A DNA stretch of 64,000 bases from Candidatus Chlorobium masyuteum (GTDB taxonomy: Bacteria; Bacteroidota; Chlorobiia; Chlorobiales; Chlorobiaceae), in the NCBI RefSeq assembly GCF_011601315.1, contig NZ_JAAORA010000001.1, forward strand, positions 674,362 through 738,361. The letters are read 5' to 3'. Both the position numbers and the translations under genes were made by a program. Position 1 is the stretch's first letter. Every line of letters begins with the position of its first letter. This document shows, piece by piece, positions 32,792 to 40,943 of the stretch. Below the pieces are notes generated by a model. That model did not search any database, was not told the origin of the DNA, and worked only from the letters and a program-made list of their open reading frames with translations.

Positions 32792-33698
32792 GGTGTATTG
32801 GGGCGTCGATCTTGGCGGAACCAAAATCGAGGCGGTGGTGATCGACAGATCCATGAAACCTCTCCTGCGGCGCAGGATCGCTACTGAGGCTGAAGGCGGC
32901 TACATCCACATCCTTGAGCGCATCAGCACGCTTCTTGACATGGTATCCCGTGAGAGCGGACTCGCATTGCCGGAGCGTATTGGAATCGGCACTCCCGGAA
33001 GGTATGATGAAGTATCGGGCTTCATGAAAAACTCAAACACGGTTGCACTGAACGGTCGCGATTTGAAACGCGATCTTGAGCAGCTTCTCCATCGGGAGCT
33101 GCTCATTGAAAATGACGCCAACTGTTTTGCCCTTGCTGAATCGATGCTTGGCTGTGGGGCCGAAGTGATGCGTGATCCTTCAAAGATGGCCTTCGGCATT
33201 ATTCTCGGAACCGGTGTCGGCGGCGGGATAGTGTGTTGCGGCAGGGTTCGCCATGGCGCCCACGGCATTGCCGGAGAGTGGGGGCATAATGAGCTTCTGC
33301 CGGATGGAGAGGCCTGCTACTGCGGCAGATCGGGATGCGTGGAGACGGTTATTTCCGGCCCGGCGCTTGAGCGCTACTACAAAGCGCTTACGGGCAGATT
33401 CAAGCCGCTGTCGCAGATCGCTTCTGATTGCAGCTCGGATGACGCAGCGGCCGAGACCATCGATCGCCTGCTCTTCTGTTTCGGCAAAGCACTCGCCCGG
33501 GTGATCAACATCCTCGATCCTGATCTCTGTATAATCGGCGGAGGAGTCGGTCAGGTTGAGCAGTTGTACTCACCGGAGGCCCGTACAGCAATCGAGCGCC
33601 ACCTCTTCAACAGCGAACTCCGCATCCCCATCCTCAAGCCCCTCCTCGGCGACAGCGCCGGAGTCTTCGGCGCCGCGTTGTTGACGCTCACTATATGA
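32772..33698 (+). CDS. ROK-family sugar kinase (glucokinase-like)
   Basis: ATP-dependent sugar kinase of 308 residues. The first reliable start is the ATG at 32772; an upstream start at 32700 would add 24 residues read from the PAP2 gene in another frame. Motifs: phosphate-1 YWGVDLGGTKIEAVVID, active-site Asp in IENDANCFALAE, LGTGVGGGIVC, and the ROK zinc site CYCGRSGCVE. No DNA-binding domain is present, so it is a kinase rather than a ROK repressor. Glucokinase is likely; mannose or N-acetylglucosamine kinase remain possible. Confidence 0.9.
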   Translation: MPFPVSEVYWGVDLGGTKIEAVVIDRSMKPLLRRRIATEAEGGYIHILERISTLLDMVSRESGLALPERIGIGTPGRYDEVSGFMKNSNTVALNGRDLKRDLEQLLHRELLIENDANCFALAESMLGCGAEVMRDPSKMAFGIILGTGVGGGIVCCGRVRHGAHGIAGEWGHNELLPDGEACYCGRSGCVETVISGPALERYYKALTGRFKPLSQIASDCSSDDAAAETIDRLLFCFGKALARVINILDPDLCIIGGGVGQVEQLYSPEARTAIERHLFNSELRIPILKPLLGDSAGVFGAALLTLTI

Positions 33699-33878
33699 CA
33701 TTCAAAACAGTGGGTTCAGCTATGCCGCTTACAAAAGAGCGTCAAAATCCTTCGTTTTTTTCTGCACCGAAAGCAGGCGGTTTTGTATGTTAACGGGTTG
33801 CTGTTCCGGTTGCGCAGAGCACCTGTAGTGTCGGGATTGCTTTAACGTACTGTTTTTATTAGGCATAAAAAGATTTTC

Positions 33879-35321
33879 ATGGCAGAGGATATTGTTTTCA
33901 GGAGAGGGGATATCATTGAGCTGGTCGTAACCGATCTGGCGGAGAAGGAGCAGTGTTTCGGGCGGCTTGACAGCGGGATGGCGGTTATGGTCAACGGTAT
34001 GCTTGCGGTCGGCGACCGGGTGTCGGCCAGGATCAAAAAGGTGAAGCAGCGATACCTTGAGGCTATTGCCGTTGAGGTGCTTGAAGCCTCTCCGGACAGA
34101 ACGGAGCCGGTGTGCAGCTATTTCGGTGTCTGCGGTGGCTGCAAGCTGATGCACATCAGGTACGAGGCGCAGATTGCCTACAAAGAGAAAAAGGTGAAGG
34201 ACGCGCTTGAGCATCTCGGAAGTTTTTCCAATCCGCCGGTTTCGCCTGTTCTGGCGGCGGCCTCTCCCGTTCACTACCGCAACAAGATCGAGTTCTCCTG
34301 CTCCAGCATGCGCTATCTCCTGCCGGAAGAGCTTTCGCAGGAGGAGCTGCTACGCCCGAAAACTTTTGCGCTGGGATTTCATACCCCCGGCAATTTCGAG
34401 AAGGTGATCGATATCGACTACTGCTACCTTGCCACGGAGCTGATGAACCGTGTGCTCAAGCTGACCCGGGAATTTGCCCTTGCCAACAACCTTGAGCCCT
34501 ACGGCGTCCGGGCGCATACCGGATTTTTGCGCAACCTTGTGGTGCGTTTCAGTGAAGATCAGCGGGAGCTGATGGTCAACCTCGTTACCTCCTGGTATGA
34601 TGAGAAGCTGATGCAGCACTACAATGCCGCGCTCCAGTCAGAACTTCAAGGCGAGAAGGTGACGGTGGTCAATAATGTGACCTCAAGAAAGAACGGTGTT
34701 GCTACCGGCGAAGAGGAGTTTCTGCTCAGCGGATCAGGTATCATTACCGAGCGGCTCGGCGAGCTTGATTTCAGAATCTCTGCCAACTCATTTTTTCAGA
34801 CCAACTCCCGGCAGGCCGAAGTGCTCTACAACGCCATTCTTGATGTTGCCGGACTCAACGAGGATGACACCGTCTATGACCTCTATTGCGGTACCGGAAC
34901 CATCACGCTCTACATGGCAAAACACTGCAGGAGTGCGGTCGGTCTTGAGGTGGTTGAAAGCTCAATCAACGATGCCCGCAGCAATGCGGCTCTGAACGGT
35001 GTTGAGAATGCAGCCTTTTATCAGGTTGATCTGAAGGATTTCCACGCCATACTCGACAAACTTGAAAGCCATGGGGCTCCGGGGGTGATCATCACCGATC
35101 CGCCGAGAGCGGGCATGCACCCGAAGGCGCTTGAAACCATGCTCCGTTTCCGGCCAAGGCGAATTGTCTATGTCAGTTGCAATCCGGCAAGTCTTGCCCG
35201 CGACGGCAAGGAGATTGCACTTCAGGGCTACACGCTCAAATCAGTTCAGCCGGTGGATATGTTTCCGCATACGGCGCATATAGAGAGTGTGGCCTGTTTC
35301 GAGCTGGAGCGCCCCTATTAG
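33879..35321 (+). CDS. rlmD: 23S rRNA (uracil-C5)-methyltransferase, RlmD/RumA family
   Basis: SAM-dependent RNA m5U methyltransferase of 480 residues. An N-terminal TRAM domain (GDIIELVVTDL to RIKKVKQ, about 10-60) is followed by the iron-sulfur-cluster motif VCSYFGVCGGCKLMHI (about 75-90), a central RNA-recognition domain, SAM-binding VYDLYCGTGTITLYMAKH, IITDPPRAGMHP and the nucleophile motif YVSCNPASLARD. The family also includes RlmC and TrmA; the TRAM plus cluster favours RlmD (U1939-type), but the exact target base is not certain. 180 bases without features separate it from the ROK gene. Confidence 0.9.
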   Translation: MAEDIVFRRGDIIELVVTDLAEKEQCFGRLDSGMAVMVNGMLAVGDRVSARIKKVKQRYLEAIAVEVLEASPDRTEPVCSYFGVCGGCKLMHIRYEAQIAYKEKKVKDALEHLGSFSNPPVSPVLAAASPVHYRNKIEFSCSSMRYLLPEELSQEELLRPKTFALGFHTPGNFEKVIDIDYCYLATELMNRVLKLTREFALANNLEPYGVRAHTGFLRNLVVRFSEDQRELMVNLVTSWYDEKLMQHYNAALQSELQGEKVTVVNNVTSRKNGVATGEEEFLLSGSGIITERLGELDFRISANSFFQTNSRQAEVLYNAILDVAGLNEDDTVYDLYCGTGTITLYMAKHCRSAVGLEVVESSINDARSNAALNGVENAAFYQVDLKDFHAILDKLESHGAPGVIITDPPRAGMHPKALETMLRFRPRRIVYVSCNPASLARDGKEIALQGYTLKSVQPVDMFPHTAHIESVACFELERPY

Positions 35322-35323
35322 GT

Positions 35324-35460
35324 CACCGCTATTTATTTGTTCCGAAACACGATTACTGCGTTGGGTGGTGCTCGCAATCCTCATGTACTCCTGTGTACAT
35401 TCCGGTTGCTGCGCTCCATCCGTCTTGTTCTCGTGCTTCTCACAACAATAAATAGAGGTG
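35324..35460. repeat. Palindrome-ended dispersed element, copy B
   Basis: A 137-base non-coding element just after rlmD. Its ends are inverted repeats: CACCGCTATTTATTTGTT on the left and the complement CACCTCTATTTATTGTT on the right (16 of 17 with one inserted base). Inside is a hairpin ATGTAC/GTACAT and the block GGTGCTCGCAATCCTCAT, shared with copy C. Its first 48 bases recur at 11811-11858. This looks like a MITE- or REP-like family; no transposase is nearby. Confidence 0.72.
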
Positions 35461-35597
35461 CCCATTAATCTGTTCCGCGATTCGATGGCATCGTTGGGCG
35501 GTGCTCGCAATCCTCATCCCGACTGTGTCGGTCTACCACTGTTTTGTCCATCCGGGGCTTGAATAAACAAACCGCTCACGACGATTAATCGGGGTAC
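35458..35597. repeat. Palindrome-ended dispersed element, copy C
   Basis: Abuts copy B and is more divergent. It shares TGTTCCG and the block CGTTGGGCGGTGCTCGCAAT with B, and has its own imperfect terminal inverted repeat: GTGCCCATTAATC on the left against the complement GTACCCCGATTAATC on the right. The two copies share the GTG at 35458-35460. Together they fill almost all of the gap between rlmD and the DUF1232 gene. Confidence 0.6.
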
Positions 35598-35610
35598 TCT
35601 TTTGATCCTT

Positions 35611-36036
35611 TTATGGATTGTCGATCAGGGTGTAGCTGGCGGGTTCCGCTTCGGAAGCTTTTGCGGCTTCCCAGGCGGAGAAGCGGTCTACATCCTGGAT
35701 GATGGAGGCAAAAACGGCGGATATGATGGCGATATCGTCAGCAAAGCCGATGAGCGGAATGAAGTCGGCTATGGCGTCAAACGGGGAGACAAAATAGATC
35801 AGTGCCGCGGTAACAAGCACAATGGTCTGCCAGGGTATATCGGTGTACTCTTTTGTAATGTAGCAGCGGAGCATCCGTGCCAGCGACTGGATTTTTCCGG
35901 ATATTTCCGAGAGCTGCGAGGTGTGTTTACCCGGTTTCGAGAGCTTCACTGCCGTTTCGAGCAGTTTTTTTCTCTTCACGGGATCCTTGATTGCCTGCTC
36001 AGCCTTTCTCCGGGTTTTCTCAAATCGTTTACTCAT
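35611..36036 (-). CDS. DUF1232 (YkvA-like) membrane protein
   Basis: A 141-residue protein of unknown function. The N-terminal half is basic and helical (SKRFEKTRRKAEQAI). The DUF1232 core follows: IPWQTIVLVTAALIYFVSPF then DAIADFIPLIGFADDIAIIS, with the family's conserved SPxDxIPD-like motif in a membrane hairpin. It lies eight bases after the rhomboid stop on the minus strand, so the pair is likely cotranscribed. Confidence 0.88.
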   Translation of the reverse strand: MSKRFEKTRRKAEQAIKDPVKRKKLLETAVKLSKPGKHTSQLSEISGKIQSLARMLRCYITKEYTDIPWQTIVLVTAALIYFVSPFDAIADFIPLIGFADDIAIISAVFASIIQDVDRFSAWEAAKASEAEPASYTLIDNP

Positions 36037-36044
36037 GGCTCTTC

Positions 36045-36863
36045 TTATTTTCGGCTCGCTTTGAGGAGTGTCTGGCGCTCGCTTTCGGTCAGTGAGGTAT
36101 ATCCATGCGCCGAAATCTTGTCAAGAATGGCGTCAATTTCGGCTTCAGACGCAGGTTCTGCAGGTTTCTGTTTCTTGTAGAGCTGAGGGCCGGATCTCTT
36201 TTTTCCCGAAGAGCGGAATTTTTGGAGCACCCCGGAGATCGACCACTCGTTTCTTTTTATGGTGATGTAGATAAAACCGATCAGCATCCCTCCAAGGTGT
36301 GCGAAATGGGCGATGTTGCTGCCGCTTCCCATGGCCCGGCTGCCGAGTCCGGAAAAAAACTCGATCAGTGCATAACCGGCAATAAAATATTTTGCCTTCA
36401 GAGGAAAGAGGAAATAGAGGAAGATGTAGCGATCGGGAAACATCATACCGAATGCAAGCAGCACGCCGTAGATTGCCCCTGATGCCCCTACTGTAGGATA
36501 GGGATCACCGCTGGTCATCAGCAGGTTGAGCGCCGCAGCTCCGATTCCGCAAACAAAATAGTAGATATTGAACTGTCGTGTCCCCCAGTGGTTCTCAATC
36601 TCGGCGCCGAACATCCAGAGCGCAAACATATTGAAAAAGAGATGGGTGCCGCCGCCGTGAAGGAACATGTAGGTAACCGGCTGCCAGAGTCTGAAATTGC
36701 CTGAACCTATCGGCCAGAGCGCCCCGATGGAGCTGATGGCCTCTCCGTACGGCGTCATTTGCAGCAGGAAGACCGCAATATTGATGAGAATAATGGCTTT
36801 TATGGCCGGAGGTATAAACTGAAAACCTCCGGGGCTGTATGGCTGACTGGAATTGTTCATCAC
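36045..36863 (-). CDS. Rhomboid-family intramembrane serine protease
   Basis: Protease of 272 residues that cleaves membrane proteins within the bilayer. Six or more hydrophobic segments are seen. Key motifs: YMFLHGGGTHLFFNMFALWM, catalytic Ser in VGASGAIYG and catalytic His in AHFAHLGGMLIGF, so the Ser-His dyad is intact. The C-terminal cytoplasmic tail ends with EIDAILDKISAHGYTSLTES, a short helical domain often found on rhomboids of the Bacteroidetes/Chlorobi lineage. Substrate unknown. Its upstream spacer contains a strong inverted repeat at 36877. Confidence 0.92.
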   Translation of the reverse strand: MMNNSSQPYSPGGFQFIPPAIKAIILINIAVFLLQMTPYGEAISSIGALWPIGSGNFRLWQPVTYMFLHGGGTHLFFNMFALWMFGAEIENHWGTRQFNIYYFVCGIGAAALNLLMTSGDPYPTVGASGAIYGVLLAFGMMFPDRYIFLYFLFPLKAKYFIAGYALIEFFSGLGSRAMGSGSNIAHFAHLGGMLIGFIYITIKRNEWSISGVLQKFRSSGKKRSGPQLYKKQKPAEPASEAEIDAILDKISAHGYTSLTESERQTLLKASRK

Positions 36864-36876
36864 AATGTCTGGTTCT

Positions 36877-36908
36877 GCCTGTTCTCATGATGCAGAGAGA
36901 GAACAGGC
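36877..36908. repeat. Inverted repeat between pgk and the rhomboid gene
   Basis: Perfect 10-base arms GCCTGTTCTC (36877-36886) and GAGAACAGGC (36899-36908) with a 12-base loop, 13 bases upstream of the rhomboid start on the minus strand. No T-run follows on either strand, so it is not a typical terminator; it could be an operator or a leader hairpin. Confidence 0.6.
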
Positions 36909-36956
36909 CTGTCGAAAGTTGCTTCCGTAAAGGATTACAGTGGTGTACGGAAACGG

Positions 36957-38150
36957 TTAGTCGTTCAATGCGGCAATACCAGGCAGCTCCTTGCCTTCAA
37001 GGAATTCAAGGCTTGCTCCGCCTCCTGTAGAGATATGGGTAATCTCCTTTGCAAGTCCTGCTTTGGCGATAGCAGAAGCCGAGTCTCCTCCGCCGACAAT
37101 GGTTATAGCTCCCTTGGCGGTGGCGTCAGCCAGTGCTTTGGCTACGGCCATAGTGCCTGACGCAAAGTTGTCAATTTCAAACACGCCCATTGGGCCGTTC
37201 CAGAGTACCGTGCGGGCAGAGAGAATCTCCCTGCTGTAAAGCTCTGCCGTTTTTGGTCCTATATCCACACCGATCATCCCTTCCGGAATGGCGGATATCA
37301 GTTCGGTATGGAACCCGGCATCGGCTGAAATTTCGGGGGCAACGATCACATCTTCCGGCAGGAGCAGCTTTATCCCTTTTCTTTTGGCCTCGGCAAGGAT
37401 CTCAAGTGCAAGGTCAATCTTGCTCTCCTCAACGAGAGAGTTTCCTACCTCGAAGCCCTGGGCCTTGAAGAAGGTAAAGACCATGGCTCCCCCGATCAGC
37501 ACCGTATCAACTTTTTTAAAGAGGTTTTCAAGGACATCGATTTTCCCTGAAATTTTTGAGCCGCCCAGAATGGCTACAAACGGGCGTTCCGGATCCTGAA
37601 GGGCTTTTCCAAGATAGAGCAGCTCGCGTTCTATAAGAAAGCCTGCAACAGCACTCTGTACGTAATGGGTAATCCCCTCGGTTGATGCGTGCGCCCTGTG
37701 TGCGGTTCCGAAAGCATCATTGACGTAGATCTCGCCCAGAGAGGCAAGCTCTTTGGCAAAGTCGGGATCGTTGGCCTCTTCCTCGGGATGAAATCTCAGA
37801 TTTTCAAGCAGTATAACCTCTCCGTCCTGCATGGCAAGGACCTGCTGCATGACCTCGGTTCCGATGGAATCTTTTGCCATCGTTACAGGCGTGTCGATGA
37901 GCTCTGAGAGTCTTTTTGCTACCGGGGCAAGAGAGAAGTCCGCGTTGACTTTGCCTTTTGGTCTTCCAAGGTGTGACATCAGAATCAGGCGCCCGCCATC
38001 GTCGAGAACTTTGCGAATGGAGGGGAGTGATTCAACGATTCTTTTATCGTCGGTAATGTTTTTGCTGGCGTCAAGAGGAACATTGAAATCAACGCGCATT
38101 AATATCCGTTTGCCTTGGATGGAGACGCTTGACAAGGTCTTTTTCTGCAT
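36957..38150 (-). CDS. pgk: Phosphoglycerate kinase
   Basis: Glycolytic/gluconeogenic enzyme that transfers phosphate between 1,3-bisphosphoglycerate and ADP. The 397-residue protein has the N-terminal substrate motif [20 protein letters not shown] and [11 protein letters not shown], the hinge region and the nucleotide site [19 protein letters not shown], then [11 protein letters not shown] and [19 protein letters not shown]. In an autotroph such as Chlorobium it serves gluconeogenesis from the reductive TCA cycle. It lies 93 bases upstream of the rhomboid gene and 107 bases downstream of mltG on the same strand. Confidence 0.97.
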   Translation of the reverse strand: MQKKTLSSVSIQGKRILMRVDFNVPLDASKNITDDKRIVESLPSIRKVLDDGGRLILMSHLGRPKGKVNADFSLAPVAKRLSELIDTPVTMAKDSIGTEVMQQVLAMQDGEVILLENLRFHPEEEANDPDFAKELASLGEIYVNDAFGTAHRAHASTEGITHYVQSAVAGFLIERELLYLGKALQDPERPFVAILGGSKISGKIDVLENLFKKVDTVLIGGAMVFTFFKAQGFEVGNSLVEESKIDLALEILAEAKRKGIKLLLPEDVIVAPEISADAGFHTELISAIPEGMIGVDIGPKTAELYSREILSARTVLWNGPMGVFEIDNFASGTMAVAKALADATAKGAITIVGGGDSASAIAKAGLAKEITHISTGGGASLEFLEGKELPGIAALND

Positions 38151-38257
38151 TGCTGTTATGATTGATTAAAAAAACAATTGCTGGTAAATAGTACTAATCT
38201 ACAATATAATCAATTCACCTGACAGGATATAGGAGACGGTAATGTGTCGCTCTCCTC

Positions 38258-39271
38258 TCAGGGGGCCGTGTTTCTGCGGGCCTGACGGTATTTTTTAATG
38301 TTTTCGTTATGCTCTTTGAGCGACACGGCGAAGTTATGTCCTCCGGTACCCGTGGCAACAAAGTAGAGAAAACCGGTTTCGGCAGGCTGAAGCACCGCAA
38401 GAATGGATGCTGTTCCGGGATTGCAAATCGGACCCGGAGGCAGCCCGTTATGGCGGTAGGTATTGTATGGAGAGTCAGCCACGAGATCACGATAGTAGAG
38501 GCGGCGAGCCGTTCCTCCGAGTGCGTACTGTACCGTCGGGTCAGCCTGAAGTCGCATATTTTTTTTCAGCCGGTTGAGATAGACGCTTGCTACAACGGGT
38601 TTTTCCGAGTCCAGCGGAGTTTCGGCTTCGACAATTGATGCGAGTGTCAGAAGTCCGGTTTCGTTCATCCCCCGTCTTGCGGTCACGGTTTTGAGGCTGT
38701 CGGTATAGAATTTCCTGAATCTTTTTACAAGAAATCCGGCAGCCGCGTCAGGTGAGCCGCCCCATGCAAAGTCATAGGTTCCGGGCAACAGGTACCCCTC
38801 TGCATTTTTTGCCTTGATGTTGTATCGCCGAAGGAGGCGCTCACTTGATGCCGCCGCCATGAATGCGGTTGAATCAAAGTCGAGTTTACCCGAAAGGATT
38901 CTTGCAACTTTTTCGAGATTGATCCCTTCGGGGAGGGTGATGCGAACTTCGTCCTGCTTGTGCGAGTGAAGGTAGTAGAGCAGCATGAAGTTGGACATTC
39001 CGGGAGGGATGGAATATCTCCCCGGCTTGATGCTGTGCAGGCGGGGAATAATACTTCCGGTGATGAGTACCGGCCATTTGCTTTGTATCGTGCCGTTACG
39101 GGATAGTTCACCCACAATGGCCTGAAATCCGGTTTTCCGGTGAACGACGAGGGGTGTGATGGTTGTGGCGGTGTTGAGGCCGGGCCAAAATAAAAAGAAC
39201 CCCAGTGCAGTCAGCAAAAGGGCTGAGGCAGCTAATAAGGGCTTTGGTAACGAAACTTTACGCAGTGCCAT
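38258..39271 (-). CDS. mltG: Endolytic murein transglycosylase MltG
   Basis: Inner-membrane lytic transglycosylase that cuts nascent glycan strands and sets their length. I choose the ATG at 39271 (337 residues), directly before the basic stretch and transmembrane helix LLAASALLLTALGFFLFWPG; a TTG at 39325 would add 18 residues and overlap the chorismate mutase gene. Neither has a good ribosome-binding site. YceG motifs: ITLPEGINLEKVARIL, GYLLPGTYDF, the catalytic-Glu segment LTLASIVEAET, YLNRLKKNMRLQADPTVQYA and YNTYRHNGLPPGPICNPG. It pairs functionally with the dcw cluster encoded nearby on the other strand. Confidence 0.93.
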   Translation of the reverse strand: MALRKVSLPKPLLAASALLLTALGFFLFWPGLNTATTITPLVVHRKTGFQAIVGELSRNGTIQSKWPVLITGSIIPRLHSIKPGRYSIPPGMSNFMLLYYLHSHKQDEVRITLPEGINLEKVARILSGKLDFDSTAFMAAASSERLLRRYNIKAKNAEGYLLPGTYDFAWGGSPDAAAGFLVKRFRKFYTDSLKTVTARRGMNETGLLTLASIVEAETPLDSEKPVVASVYLNRLKKNMRLQADPTVQYALGGTARRLYYRDLVADSPYNTYRHNGLPPGPICNPGTASILAVLQPAETGFLYFVATGTGGHNFAVSLKEHNENIKKYRQARRNTAP

Positions 39272-39288
39272 TCGGAGGGGATGTTCGG

Positions 39289-39615
39289 TTAGCTGGTAGG
39301 GATATCCGGCTGGCTGCTTTTCCAATCATGCTGCACCAGGCGACTCTCTTCAAGAATGCAGCGGTAAATTTTTTCCAGCGCAAGAGATTTTCGGGGTGAA
39401 TCGGCATGGTTCAGCACATTGTTCAGCACCTCTTTTTCCCTTTCAGGCTGGAGCACCTGCTCTCCGATTCTTGATTTCAGTGAGCTGATATTCTGCGCGC
39501 AATGCAGTCTCTGGCAGATAAGAGCCGATAACTGCTGGTCAATGACGTCGATTTTTTTTCGCCATTCGTCAAGTTCCTGCCTGTGCGCTGTATTGTTGAC
39601 GGTACTCTGCGACAT
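39289..39615 (-). CDS. Monofunctional chorismate mutase (AroQ type)
   Basis: Converts chorismate to prephenate for phenylalanine and tyrosine synthesis. The 108-residue all-helical protein has the AroQ pattern: RKKIDVIDQQLSALICQRLH (Arg and Asp of the first helix), QNISSLKSRIGEQVLQPERE and a C-terminal helix with ILEESRLVQ. No fused dehydratase or dehydrogenase is present. It lies 17 bases upstream of mltG and 90 bases after the NYN gene. A non-metabolic member of the fold is possible, but the spacing of charged residues fits an enzyme. Confidence 0.85.
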   Translation of the reverse strand: MSQSTVNNTAHRQELDEWRKKIDVIDQQLSALICQRLHCAQNISSLKSRIGEQVLQPEREKEVLNNVLNHADSPRKSLALEKIYRCILEESRLVQHDWKSSQPDIPTS

Positions 39616-39705
39616 TATGATAAGAAATGGTTAATAAATGTTCCTGCTGCTTCCCGGCCATGCTCCGGGCACCCTGCATAGACTATACACGCTGCCGGCT
39701 TGTGC

Positions 39706-40236
39706 CTACATTTTCCCCCGGGTGAACAACTCCGCCCACTGTGCTACTTCCTTATCACTCAGCGGCTCTCCCCTTACGGCTTTGTCGATGGTTTTACCGA
39801 AACCGGATCGACGCTTCCCTTCCGAAAGCGGAGCGGAAGTTCCGTTTTCGCCGAGTTTTAGCGCGAATGCTTCGGATTTTATACACCGTGCACCGAACGC
39901 TTCGCTGTAGCGGCGTATTTCATCGTCCGAACTTACAATAGTAACCTTTTTTACGTTTGTGTTCAATGATTTTACGTAATCAATGATCCATTGATCGGCG
40001 CTTTTTGTGGCCGGAGTGAAAACAATATGCAGAGGAATGATACTCGAGTGCTCCCGGGCGCTTCCTTTTCCATCATAGACAATGGTGACGGCACATCTGT
40101 TTTTTCTCTGAAATGAGAGGAGCTTTTTTTCCATTTCCAGCCGCAACTGCTCAAGCGGCGATGCAGATGGTGACGGAATCAGCTTGTGGATCAGGTTGTA
40201 GCCATCCACCACGAACTCTCTTGAGGCGGTTTTCAT
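39706..40236 (-). CDS. NYN-domain (YacP-like) ribonuclease
   Basis: Protein of 176 residues of the YacP/DUF901 group of NYN (PIN-like) nucleases: VVDGYNLIHKL (first Asp), CAVTIVYDGKG, TKSADQWIIDYVKSL (central Asp) and VTIVSSDDEIRRYSEAFGA, so four acidic positions of a metal-dependent RNase are present. The C-terminal tail (SDKEVAQWAELFTRGKM) is typical of the family. In Firmicutes a homologue (Rae1) cleaves mRNA in the ribosome A site; whether this applies here is unknown. It is transcribed away from the dcw cluster. Confidence 0.85.
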   Translation of the reverse strand: MKTASREFVVDGYNLIHKLIPSPSASPLEQLRLEMEKKLLSFQRKNRCAVTIVYDGKGSAREHSSIIPLHIVFTPATKSADQWIIDYVKSLNTNVKKVTIVSSDDEIRRYSEAFGARCIKSEAFALKLGENGTSAPLSEGKRRSGFGKTIDKAVRGEPLSDKEVAQWAELFTRGKM

Positions 40237-40329
40237 CGGGCTCTCTGCCTTTGGAAATATGCATAAGAACTACAGTATAAAATAGAGGAATATTTTTTTA
40301 GTGCATCCTTTTTTATACATTTTGTAATG

Positions 40330-40359
40330 TGGAGGAAAATGGTAAAAAATGGGGGTTGC
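40330..40359 (+). promoter_or_regulatory. MraZ operator: three TGG repeats at 10-base period
   Basis: TGG occurs at 40330, 40340 and 40350, exactly one helical turn apart, each followed by a purine- or G-rich pair and five to seven A/G bases, in the 231-base gap before mraZ. By family knowledge MraZ binds arrays of three or four TGGG-like repeats with 10-base spacing upstream of its own operon. Autoregulation of the dcw cluster is therefore likely. I see no unambiguous promoter hexamers next to it. Confidence 0.75.
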
Positions 40360-40467
40360 CGTTTATTTTGTCGCTGTTTTTTTCTGTTTTTTGCCTCTCC
40401 TGCATGAGCGGAGAGGGTTCCACTCAAGAGTCATATCTGCATAACGGAAGCTAATCGGGTTGCCAAA

Positions 40468-40938
40468 ATGGCCGGCTTTATAGGAAAAGAGATACATGCT
40501 GTCGATGAAAAAGGACGCCTGATGATTCCTGTCCGGTTTCGCCGCAAGTTTGGTCGCCCGGTCGAAGATGGATCCGCTGAGTGTGTCGCCGGGCCGGTCG
40601 AGGAGCTCTATATTATGAAAGCCCCGGATCGCTCCATTGAACTTTATGAGCCGTTTGTCTGGAGCGGTATTCGCAAAACCATCTCGGCTCTTTCTGATTT
40701 TAATCCCGAAGAGCGCCTCCTGAAGACATTGATGTATGAAAGTCTTGAAATTGTTACCCTTGACCGTCAGGGCCGGATTGCTCTCTCAAGGGAGTTTCTT
40801 GATCATGCGGGGATTTCGGGGGATGTTGTGATTATCGGGGCTGATACAAAAATGACCGTCTGGGACCCAAAGCAGCTCTCGACAGTGCTGCAGGAGAGTT
40901 CAGGCCGGATGGCTTCACTTGCCGGAAGGTATTTTTAA
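40468..40938 (+). CDS. mraZ: Transcriptional regulator MraZ
   Basis: AbrB-fold DNA-binding protein that controls the division and cell-wall cluster, and its first gene. The 156-residue protein has two SpoVT/AbrB-like repeats: HAVDEKGRLMIPVRFRRKFG (about 10-29) and VTLDRQGRIALSREFLDHAG (about 92-111), each with the DxxGR motif. An ordered ring of subunits contacts repeats spaced by one helical turn, as in the operator at 40330. rsmH follows after five bases. Confidence 0.95.
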   Translation: MAGFIGKEIHAVDEKGRLMIPVRFRRKFGRPVEDGSAECVAGPVEELYIMKAPDRSIELYEPFVWSGIRKTISALSDFNPEERLLKTLMYESLEIVTLDRQGRIALSREFLDHAGISGDVVIIGADTKMTVWDPKQLSTVLQESSGRMASLAGRYF

Positions 40939-40943
40939 CGGGC

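Noticed and set aside
35177-35455. 92-codon plus-strand frame across the end of rlmD and repeat B
   Set aside because: Its sequence is that of the palindromic repeat read by chance; other copies of the element disrupt the frame.
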